Assembly: GCF_000613125.1 (NCBI RefSeq)
Contig: NZ_HG964497.1
Location: 150,910 to 214,909, forward strand
Source of the DNA: Bacillus sp. EB01
GTDB taxonomy: Bacteria > Bacillota > Bacilli > Bacillales > Cytobacillaceae
Direction of reading: 5' to 3'
DNA: 64,000 nucleotides
Shown: one piece after another, positions 8,078 through 18,800 of the stretch
Layout of the letters: each line of letters opens with the position of its first letter
Position numbering within the stretch: position 1 is the first letter of the stretch
Made by a program: the position numbers and the translations under genes
Notes under the pieces: generated by a model
Databases searched by the model: none
Seen by the model: the letters and a program-made list of their open reading frames with translations, nothing else
Told to the model about the DNA's origin: nothing

Positions 8078-9563
8078 AAGAAATTTTTTGTTCTTCCGGG
8101 ATGTATTCTTTCTCCCAATAATCTGCATTTTTTATTCCTAATGCTTTAGGGTCAAACACAGGATCCAATCCTTGCTTTTTCTGCCGTTCATAATCCTTTA
8201 AGGCAGCAATAGCAGTTTTTGCAAGAATCAGCATTGCGATGAAATTAAGCCATACCATTATTCCCAAACCTGCATCTCCAAGTGCCCACGCCACTTCAGC
8301 TTCCTTTAAGGATCCATAGAACGAGGCAGCCATAATAACAACTTTTAATAAAAGCATGGCCGTTTTTTTATCGCCACGGATTAAATAGGCAATATTGGTT
8401 TCTGCCATGTAATAATATGCCATGATCGTTGTAAAAGCGAAAAAGAATAGTGCGATTGCAACAAAACCTGCACCAAAACCAGGCAAAACGCTATCTACCG
8501 CTGCCTGTGTATACTCAGGGCCTGCTTGAACGCCTTCCAGATTGTTTACAATAAAGGAACCGTCTTCCGCCTGTGTATTGTATGCCCCAGTAAATAAAAT
8601 CATGAATGCGGTAGCGGAACAAACTAGCCATGTATCAATGTATACTGAAAATGCCTGGACGAGCCCCTGCTTGGCAGGATGCGAAACCTCTGCCGCTGCA
8701 GCTGCGTGGGCACCAGTCCCCTGTCCGGCTTCGTTTGAATAAATCCCCCGCTTTACGCCCCAAGATATGGCCATGCCGATTAAGCCGCCGAATGCTGCGT
8801 CCGCACCAAATGCACTTTTAAAAATCAGGGCCATGACCGCCGGCACTTCGGTAATGTTCATTGCAATAATGATAAGTGAGAAGAGTATATAGCCTAATGC
8901 CATGAAAGGAACAATCAACTGTGCGGTGTGGGCAATCCTCTTTGTTCCGCCAATGATAATAAAGCCCAGTAAAACGACAATTAACCCTCCAGTAATGGCT
9001 CTATGGAAACCAAATGCATTTTCCATCCCTAATGCAATGGAATTAGCCTGTACTCCTGGCATAAGGACAGCCATAGCCAGTAATGCTGCCAGAGAAAATA
9101 GAATCGCAAACCATTTCCAGCCTATGCCTTTTTCTATATAATAAGCCGGACCTCCGCGATATTGTCCATCTTGCTTTTCCTTGTAGATTTGGGCGAGAGT
9201 CGATTCGATGAAAGCACTTGAAGCTCCGATAAATGCCATCGCCCACATCCAAAAAACGGCTCCCGGACCACCAAACGCTATTGCGGTTGCAACACCCGCT
9301 ATGTTCCCCGTTCCCACACGTCCGGAAAGGGCAATCGATAACGCCTGAAATGAAGAAACCCCTGCCTCTGAACTTTTACCCTGGAACATCAGGATAACCA
9401 TGTCTTTAATGTGCCTAACCTGGGCAAACCGGGTTAAAATTGAAAATAAAAGTCCAACTCCAAGTATTGTGTAAATTACCGGTGTACTCCACAGCACATT
9501 ATTATTCAACCAGCCAATAAATTCTTCAAAGTTACCAATCAACATCCCAATAAACTCCTCCAA
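8076..9563 (-). CDS. sodium:alanine/glycine symporter (AGCS family)
   Basis: 495 residues with about ten hydrophobic segments, the usual size for AGCS (AlsT/DagA-type) permeases. The conserved blocks SGRVGTGNIAGVATAIAFGG, FIESTLAQIYK, GGPAYYIEKG and WGVKRGIYSNEAGQGTGAHA are all present. The protein imports a small neutral amino acid (alanine, glycine or glutamine) with sodium. The frame opens at a TTG six bases after AGGAGG; an ATG six codons later (MLIGNF) behind GGAGGA is an alternative. It is monocistronic, between a terminator and the giant protease. Specificity cannot be told from the sequence. Confidence 0.93.
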   Translation of the reverse strand: MEEFIGMLIGNFEEFIGWLNNNVLWSTPVIYTILGVGLLFSILTRFAQVRHIKDMVILMFQGKSSEAGVSSFQALSIALSGRVGTGNIAGVATAIAFGGPGAVFWMWAMAFIGASSAFIESTLAQIYKEKQDGQYRGGPAYYIEKGIGWKWFAILFSLAALLAMAVLMPGVQANSIALGMENAFGFHRAITGGLIVVLLGFIIIGGTKRIAHTAQLIVPFMALGYILFSLIIIAMNITEVPAVMALIFKSAFGADAAFGGLIGMAISWGVKRGIYSNEAGQGTGAHAAAAAEVSHPAKQGLVQAFSVYIDTWLVCSATAFMILFTGAYNTQAEDGSFIVNNLEGVQAGPEYTQAAVDSVLPGFGAGFVAIALFFFAFTTIMAYYYMAETNIAYLIRGDKKTAMLLLKVVIMAASFYGSLKEAEVAWALGDAGLGIMVWLNFIAMLILAKTAIAALKDYERQKKQGLDPVFDPKALGIKNADYWEKEYIPEEQKIS

Positions 9564-9676
9564 AATATCCCTCCTGTTTTCTGAAAATTCTCTATCATTA
9601 TAAAATATCTGATTCTCATGTACAAATTTTAAGCAGACAAATAAATTTTTCCAACTTCCACTTGTTTTAATGGATG

Positions 9677-9766
9677 AATCTGCTTGCTCGAGATACCAAT
9701 TAATCTATGAGATGGGTTCTCTTGGATTAATCTGCTTGCTCCTGACTCCCATTAATCTATGAGAAG
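9677..9766. repeat. imperfect direct repeat pair, 52-bp period
   Basis: Two copies of a roughly 37-bp element start at 9677 and 9729. Each begins AATCTGCTTGCTC and ends ATTAATCTATGAGA. They lie between the protease terminator and the symporter start. No coding sense is apparent. Confidence 0.65.
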
Positions 9767-9787
9767 ACAGATTCACTTGGAAAATTC

Positions 9788-9820
9788 AAAAAAAGAGCCA
9801 GGACAGTTTGCCCCTGGCTC
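9788..9820 (-). terminator. terminator of the giant protease gene
   Basis: Minus strand GAGCCAGG stem with CCTGGCTC and a ten-base loop, followed by TTTTTTTG. It is 32 bases after the stop codon. Confidence 0.92.
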
Positions 9821-9851
9821 CTCTCTTATAACGAAACTTCCAGCATATAAG

Positions 9852-12800
9852 CTAGCTTGCTTTTTCTTTCCCTTCTGGTTTTCCTATGACCAGGAGCTCC
9901 ATTGGTGTTATCGATTCTGCTTTTCCTGCGAAGTTTTCTGCCTCGGCAGTAAGCAGATGCTTCCCGTTTTTGACATTCACTTCAACAGAGAATGTGCCCT
10001 CCTTAGTTGCCTTAGTTTCACCCAGAAGTGTTTTCTTGCCAGAAATCTTGGTATAAATCCGTACTGTAACGCCTGCATCTGCCTTCCCATTTACAACAAT
10101 TGGATGTTCGCGAACAGTTTTGCTTTCAGACTCCCAAGTTGGAGTTTGAGGCAGCTGCTGCTCTGCTTTCATAGACCAGCGTATCGCATTTGCAAACAGC
10201 TTTTTGCCGTCCTTTGTCCAGCCATAATCAGGACCAATCATATTCGTCACGGTAAAGGATGAAAGGAGCAAATGCATGTGGTCTTTGCCACGGAATTCGT
10301 AAGCAATAGCATCCCCTTTTTCCACACCATTAACCTGCAATCCCGCCAGACTCAAACCACTGTAATTTTTGAATGTGGCATATGGACTTTTCTCAGTATG
10401 GATCCTGATCAATCCATTTTCATCAGAATTAATACCGTTAAATAATGGGTGATCCTCCAATGCCTTCATGTAAACAGCACCTTCATTGTATCCCTGCTGA
10501 TTAAGTTCAGGATTACCAACTGAACCAGCAAGCAGTTGGATTGATCCTTCCTTAACCCCCCAAGTACCTGTAAAGATCAAGCTAACCTTGTGATTATCAC
10601 TTTCCTTTATCAACTGATCAACCTGTTCCTTCGAACCTGAGTTTGTGTTAACTACAATCGCTTTATATTTGTTAACTTGACCGAGAATATCCCAGTCTTT
10701 TTCTTCTGTGAAAATCTCCTGTTCATTTAGGAAGCTGCTTATATTGCCGTTCATATCTCCTAGTACTGCCACTTCAAAGGCGTTCACATCAAGATTGAGG
10801 GAAACATCCGAGTTACCAATGGCAGCCTCCAACGAAGAAGGGAGATAGCCTTCCCTCACAACTTCAAGTGTATATTCACCTGGGAGGAGGTTCTCAAATA
10901 CGTACGAACCATCTTCACCACTTGTAGCCTTGCCTTTGAAGTCAGGCTCGTCCTTAGGTATAAGGGTAATATTTGCCCCAGCAACAGGTTCTCGTGTTTT
11001 CTTGTCGACGACAGTCCCTTTCAGATCTGAGCCTTCAAGTGCCTCAAGTGTAAAATCAACTACTGCGGTATTGCCTGTTTCCTCGATGATCGCCTTCCTG
11101 GTCTGTTCAACATAACCGCGGGCTTGCACCTTCACATCATATGTCCCGACACCAATTCCAATCCGATACAATCCGGCGGCATTCGTTGCTGTTTTAACAT
11201 CCGTACCAGGAATCGTTACTAGTGCATTGGCAATCGGCTTTCCTGATGCATCGGCCACAGAACCTTTGATTTCTCCCTGGCTTGCAGTCAAGGCGTAGTC
11301 AATTGCATTTACGTAAATCTTCGCGGTATTATCCGTCCAGCGGTCAGCCGGGTTACCATAGCTTCCAATTTGCAGACCTGATAGAAGGATATGGACGCTG
11401 TTTGCGGAGCTGAACTTAAATCCAATTGCGCGGCCGAGATCTCCTTTTACCGGATTTGTCATGTTTGCAAGCGTTGTGCCACTGTAGTTCTCATAATTCG
11501 CGTATTGAACGGAACCTTTCGGATTCACCAGGAACGGATACTCCTTCCCTTGCTCAAAGCCCCGGAAGATTGGATGGTTCTGGTCAATCCGTATATTAAC
11601 CTCTTTATCCGCATAGCTGCCGGTCACTTTTTGCGGGTCGGCATACGCTTTTGACAGATCGTAAATTGAACCGAATCCAAACTGACTTCCGAAGATGATA
11701 CTGGTTTCATTTTCATTAGCCTTTTCGACTATTACTTTAAAATTATCCTTCATTGCACTCGAGATATCGTTCGCGATAATCAATTTATAATCGCCGATAT
11801 TCTCAATCAAACCAGCAAACTCTGCATACGGGTAAAAGTCAACCTCATATCCGTACGATTGAAGGAATGGGACAATCCTTGCCTGATTGAATGGATTTGC
11901 GAGAACTGCAATCTTTTCCGAAGCAAACATCGATATGTTCAAAGCGGAAACTTGCTCTTCAGTTATAACAACTGTATTAAAAACTGGTTTGAACCCTGAT
12001 GCACTGATCCTGATTTCATACTCACCCGCTGGTAGTGTCAATTCATATGTGCCGCCCTCATTTGTTTTACCAACAGCTGGTGTGCCCAATACCTCAATCG
12101 TTGCACCCTTGATTGCATCCTTTGTCGTTCCATCGATAACCTTCCCGCTTAGAATTCCCGCATTTTCTGACTCGATGACCAGGGTTTGATTCAGTACCTG
12201 CCCATTACGCACCGATATTGCGAAGTCCTTTTCCTGGTGGCCGAATGCACGAACAGTAACGGTATAGGAACCTTCTTCAAGCGCGGTGAAGAATTTGCCT
12301 TCCCCATCCGAAGCAATCTTTTTACCGTTTTCCTTTATAGATATTTCACCTTGGACTGGCGACCCCTTTTCATTCTCAATCATCCCATGGAGCTCACCTG
12401 CCAATGGTGCTTTTTCTGCAAGGGCCCAATCAAGGGCATTCATCAATAGCTTTTCACGGCCCTTGTCAAATAACGTCACGTCACCAGGGTGGAATGAACT
12501 GCTGATCGTCAAGTTAGCCAATAAGATTTCTACCGATTGGCTAGTCCGGCCCTTAAAAGCAACCATTGACCCTTTTTGGCCAGTTATTGTCTGCTCAAAA
12601 TCAACAACCGTATTACCGGAATAGCCGTTAAAACCGTAATAATATCCTGACTTTCCTGGTATTTCGATTACATCTCCGGCCTTGAAGCCTTTAGTTAACG
12701 GATGTTCTTCTATGACGATTCCCTTCGATTCAGTCTTGTTCGTTCCTTGAATTAAATCCGCCGGATTGCCTTCATATTCCCAAAGATAGCGAATTGAACC

Positions 12801-15800
12801 CCGACCCCCAGCCTGTCCTGTCCAAATAATCGATTTACGCTTTTTGTCCAATGCTTCCTGGAAGGCCTTGAATTTCGCCTTGCTCGGAACAGCATCTGGC
12901 TTGTAATCGGAATTGGCAAATACCAAATCAACAGAATCAAGCTTGTCGATGTCCTTAAAGCCAAGGTATTCGACTTTGTAACCTCGTTCTTCAAGATATT
13001 GTTTGAAGGATTTTCCCGATGCAGTAAGGTCTACAATAATCCCAATTGTAGGCGAAGGAAACTGTTTAACCTTCAATGTGAGTTGTTCGCCTGCCTCAAG
13101 CTTGACGTCTACCTCTTCACGCACAAAGCCTTCCTTTTCAACACGAACTGTGTATGTTCCAGGTTCAAGTTTGATTAAGTTGAATTGACCCTGGGTATTC
13201 GTTTCAGTAGACCTTGGTTTTCCAATCACCGTCACTTTTGCTCCAGAAACGGCATTGCCGTCCTTTTCATTTTCAACAGTGCCGTTAATGGAGGCAACAT
13301 CCTCTGCTACTTCGAGCGATATTACCTGCGGCTCCCCGTCCAGGATTGCTGAGGCCCTCACGGTTTTGGTTTCATAACCGAAAGCACTCACCGACAATTC
13401 ATACTCTCCCTCGAGAATTGCAATCGAGTATGCACCCGTTGCCGGGTCGGTTTCTGCTGTATAAGGCTGCCCCTTCACAGTAATTGCTGCCTGTAGCGGT
13501 TCCCCATTCTCATCCACAACAGTTCCACTGATTGCCGGGAACTTGGCATTGGCAGCCCAGAGAATGGCATTGAACAATATTTCTTTCCCTTCTGGGGTAT
13601 AATCCTTGGCACCGTGATAAGTCATGAAGCCATGTCCGCTCATCAATAGCTCGACACTTCCAGCGGTCCTTGGTTTATAGGCCATGCCTTGCCCATGTGA
13701 CGCACTGGTCCCATCAAGCGTAATGTCAGCGAGCGGATAGCCGCTGTAATTCTTGAAGTATGCAAATGTGCTCGCAGCAGGATTGAGAATTTTTATTGCA
13801 TCACCCGCTTTCGCATTGCCGAAAATCGGATGCTCCTCCTTTACTTTATAAACAGCGGATTGAGTAGTACTGCGTACCGTTGTTCGCGCTTCCGGATCTT
13901 TCCTGTAGTTAACAAGTTGGTTAATCGCAGAACTGCTCCAGTACGCATCTCCAAAAATAACACTCGTACCTGCTTTATCAGCAGCCTTCATCGTATTTTC
14001 GAAAACTGCCTTCGTAAATGTTGTGGTGCTTGGTTCATTTATAAAAACAACATCGAAATCCACCATTCTGTCAGCAGCATCCGCAGGCTGGATGTCTACT
14101 GCTTTTACACCGTACTCATTCATAACAGCTTTGAAGTTCCGGTCAGAGAAAGAATAATCGCCAATAACCCCGACCCTCGGCATATTGTTCAGTTTCACGT
14201 TGATGTCACCTTCGTGGCGGGCAACATCGACCGACTGCGAATGGACTATATAACCCTCCTTCGTAAAGGTGAGCTTGTACGTTTCCTCCTGCAAGCCGGT
14301 GACTTCATAACGGCCGTTGGCAGTTGATACCGTCTCTGTCACCTTTTCTCCAGTGGCATTCAAGACTTCTACCTTCACTCCCGGGAGCTCAAGGGTTTTC
14401 TGGGCATCCGTAATGACCCCTGCCAATGTACCTTTTTCCGAACTTCCAAGCGTGACTGTGAGATCGGCTGGATTTCCTTTTTCAGCTGTAAATTCCACTG
14501 TTTGTGTGCCCAGCCCTGTTCCACGCACTTCAAGTGCGAAAGTTCCCTGATCGTGGAAGAACTCAAATTCACCATTTTCGTTCGTATTGGTTTTTACGCC
14601 GGTTTCAACTACTTCAACACTTGCTTGAATAGGCTCACCAGATGAGTTGACAACCTTTCCCGCGACCTTCCCAAACTGAGCGTCATACAAATAATCAAGG
14701 CTATTCATAACGATTTGATTTTGCGCCTGAAGCCAGCTGTCAGTTTGCTCCCAAGGAACCGAGGCAAAGCTCGATAGCAGCAGGTGAGCACTATTTTCCG
14801 ACACTGCCTGGTAGGCAATGCCTGAACCCACATAGCCTATTTCAGTTGTACCGATTTTACCTATTGTCCGGCCTGTAAAGTGATTAAACCAAGCAAAGTC
14901 GGCATCGTTTCCAAGCAGCGGAACCTCTGTTCCAGCCTTGTATCCCTTCAGGATTGGATGCTCTGCTTCCACTTTCAATCTGACTTCGCCAACATCATAA
15001 CTATGGCCAATATCAGCAGGATTTCCGTAATAATCCTTCAAGTGGTGGATTGAACCGTAATTGGACCCCCATTGATCTGTGAACACAATACTAACATTGT
15101 TTTCATTTGCAGCATCAACAAGGTTCTTGAATTCTGCCTCGCTCGGCTTGACGCCATCCGTGCCATAGCCACCGTTCAGATAAAGTACCTTATAACGGCC
15201 AATATCCTCAATAACATCCCAGCCGCGTTCCTCAACGGTATATCCATTCTTTTCAAGCAAAGTAGTAATTTGCTCCTTATAGTCATTCAGAACTGCTACA
15301 TCAATTGGCTGCAGCTCGAATGTAACACTAACATCTTCTCCAGGCTTTATGGTAATTGCGCCAGAACCATCTTTATAACCGCCCAGGGAGAAAGAAACGG
15401 ACCAGATACCTTCAAAGACTTCTTCTTTTGTAAAAATGCCTCTGGCATCGGTCTTGCCGGTAATGCCTGTGTGATGCAAATCAATTTTGACACCTTCAAG
15501 GAGTTTTCCTGTCCGCTTATCCTTGACGGTGATTGCAACTGATCCCTTTTCGGCATCCTTAAGCTGATAGTTTTGGGTAACTTTATATCCCGATACAAAC
15601 TGAACCTTTTCGCTGTGCTGCTTTTTACCATAAAGGGATATGCGCACAGTATACTCCCCAGGAACATGTTTTAAGGTAAAGCTGCCGTCTGCTTTAGCAG
15701 TGACTGAATCCCCGGTTTCTTCAACAGTCAGGGTACCCTCAATTGGCTCACCAGCGCTGTCGGTCAGTTTGCCCTGCAGAATACCAGGAGATTGGTAGCT

Positions 15801-18800
15801 TTGAATTCCATTTACATACGGTAAAATCGCCTGTCCAGGCAGGACCGGTATCCCGGATGTACTATAAACCGGCAGAATGATATCCTTCAGCCGCTCGCCT
15901 GTAAATGCATCCAGCACAGAAACGGAGCCATTCGTACTTGCAAAGAACAGCAACCCATTTGCAGTTACCGAGCCATTATTCAATGTAGTGCCGACTGCCT
16001 TGTTGCTCCATACTTCCGAGCCAGTATCCTTGTTAAAAGCGCGGAGGTTTGGCTGTGTAGCCGAGCCTATGATAACCATATTTTCAAAAACAATCGGCGA
16101 GGCTGCCTGCGTATCACCAATACCATCTACCTTCCACTTCTCTGTACCGGTTGCAGCATCAACCGCATAAAGGCTTCCGCCGCCGGTTGAAAAATTGATT
16201 CCCGTAAAATAGAGGACACCATTATCAAAAACAGGCTTGGAGGCAATGCCCTCGGCAGAAAGTTTCTTTTGCCAAACCTCGGTGCCGTCCTCGATTTTGA
16301 ATGCCCGAATCGTTTGATTGTCATAGCTTCCCACATAGAGCAGCCCATTTCCGGTGCTTGGGCCGAAATAAGTTGGAGCGCCAAGTTTTACACTCCACAG
16401 CTTTGCGCCTGTTTGAGGATTCAAGGCCCAAAGATGTGCATTTTCGGTAAGATCGGAGGAAACGAACAGTTTTCCATCTGTTAAGATTGGGGACTCGTAA
16501 ATGGCCATTGCCCCAACAAGTGTGCTCCATTTGACACTTCCTGTCTTTAACTCAAGTGCGTAGATCCTTCCGTCTTGGCCTCCCGATAGGTATACAGTAT
16601 CGCCTTCAATGGTTGGCGACGAACGATTATTGCTGCCAAGCCTTAGTGACCATTGCTCCTTGCCTGATTTCGCGTCGAGTGCAATCACCCAGCCGCGGTC
16701 TGTCGTGAGCACTACTTTATTTTTTGCAGCTGCAGGTGTCGAGAACAGGATATCCCCTTTTCCTTCAAGGCTATATTCCCATGCCTTCTCAAGACCATCT
16801 GCATCAATCGCATTTCCTGACACGGCATTTCTTTGAAGGTTTCCGTTCGCCATCCCCCATTCCCTGGCAACTGCAGCCTGATGCGCTTGAACCAGCAGCT
16901 CAAGGGTGAGATTTTGATTAACGGTAATTTCCTGGGCTTTTCCTTTCATTCCTTCTCCCGTTACCTGAAGGATGTATGTTCCGGTCGGTACCTGGCGGAT
17001 TTCAAAATTTCCGCTGGCATCTGTTCGGATAGCCGGCAAAGGTGTGTCCTTTAGGCGGATATAGGCGAACGGAACCGTATTTCCGGCATCATCAACAACT
17101 TTCCCTTTCACTGTGAAGGCTTCAGCATCGTCAAGAACAATATGGACTGTTGTTACTTCGCCCTTTTTCAACTGTAAGGTGCCTTCATACGTTTTGTAGC
17201 CAAAAGATGTAACTGTTACCTTATGCGAACCTTCCCTAATTTTGATCGAGTAAGTTCCTTTATCCGAAATATTATAGGATAACCCTTCAGATTTTATTTC
17301 AAGCTGTGCTGCAATGGGTTCTCCCTTTTCGTTCTTGACTGTACCGGTTAGCTCCCCTGCAAAAGCGGCTTCGGTGACAGCCTGATAAATATTAATAATC
17401 CCGTTTCCGTATGAATCATTTGGGAGTGTTCCCATATGCGGTTCAGTACGGACAGTGTCTTTAAGGATTTTCTTTACCTGTTCAATAGTCAGGCTCGGGT
17501 TTGCCTGGTAAAGGAGTGCAATTGCCCCGGTAACATGGGGCGTCGCCATCGACGTTCCGCTGATCGTATTGTATTTGCCTTTTTTCAATCGGCCTGGCCA
17601 GGCGGAATAGATCAGGTGTCCCGGAGCTGAAATATCCGGCTTGATTAGGCGGTTCGTCCCGCCGCTCCCGTCCTGCCAATATACTGGGCCGCGGCTTGAG
17701 AATGAGGCTACTTGGTCATATTTGTCAGTAGCGCCGACAGCGAACGATTCAGGAAAACTGCCCGGTGAACCAATCGTTTGAGCTCCGGGTCCCTCATTTC
17801 CCCCAGCGAACGACGGGAAAATCCCTGCAGATACCCACGCTTTAACATCTTCATAGAATTCGAGGTTATATGTATTCGAATTTCCCCATGAATTGTTGAC
17901 AACATGCGGTGCCTTTGAAGGGTCGCCGCCCGGTGCCATGAACCATTGGAACGCCCTGTGAATGGCTGATAGACTTGTAGAGCCACCATCATTGAAAATC
18001 TTCGCTGCAATCCACTCTGCACCTGGTGCAACACCGACTGCCTCGCCAGCACCGCCCCCAACAGCAGTTCCGGCAACATGGGTTCCGTGGCCGTTTCCAT
18101 CATCAGGTGTTTGATAGCCTTCACCTGAAAGGTCAATCCAGGAAAACTGATGATTCCCATCGCGCCCGCGGTAATTGTTTTTCAGCGCTTCATGATTTCC
18201 ATCAACTCCAGAATCCATGATGCCGACCACGACGCCTTCACCTTTTAGGCCGTATAAGCCCCATACTTTTGGAGCAAAAATCTTTTCAAGTCCCCATTGC
18301 GGGAGCTTTGGCGGAGCTTCATCGACAGTGATTTCCGGAAGGCTCAATGTCTCATCAAGGGTAATGGATGCAACATCCTCGCGCTGCTTCAATTCTTCCA
18401 GCGCATCCTTTGTCACCGTTGCCGTTAACCCGTTAATAATCCACAACGAATCCTTTTTCTTTGCCTTTCCTTTGGATTCCATTGCTGTTAGTGCCTGCTG
18501 AATGCCTTTTTGTGACGAGTTTGCCTTTTCTTTGAGATGTGTCTGGATGGTTTTAATTTTGTTTGTTCGAGATTTTTGCTGCTTTACCTGAGGATAGATA
18601 GACTGGAGGTTGGGTTTGTCTTTCATTCTGATGATGACATTGACTTCATTGCTTTTTTCAAAGGCCTTTTGAAGTTTGGCTTCAGCCTTTTTTGTTTCTA
18701 CTGCAGCATTTGCTGTAGCTGCTTCACTTTCTTCTTCAAGTGGTGGAGGTTCAATTCCGAGACCTTTTAAAAGATCTGGAAGTTCATTACTTTCTCCTTC

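Noticed and set aside
9677-9766. Direct repeats considered as a mini CRISPR array
   Set aside because: Only two imperfect copies with a short spacer and no cas genes in the window.
10930-18770. Many plus-strand open frames antisense to the giant protease
   Set aside because: They lack ribosome sites and protein-like composition; they are shadows of the coding strand of a long gene.
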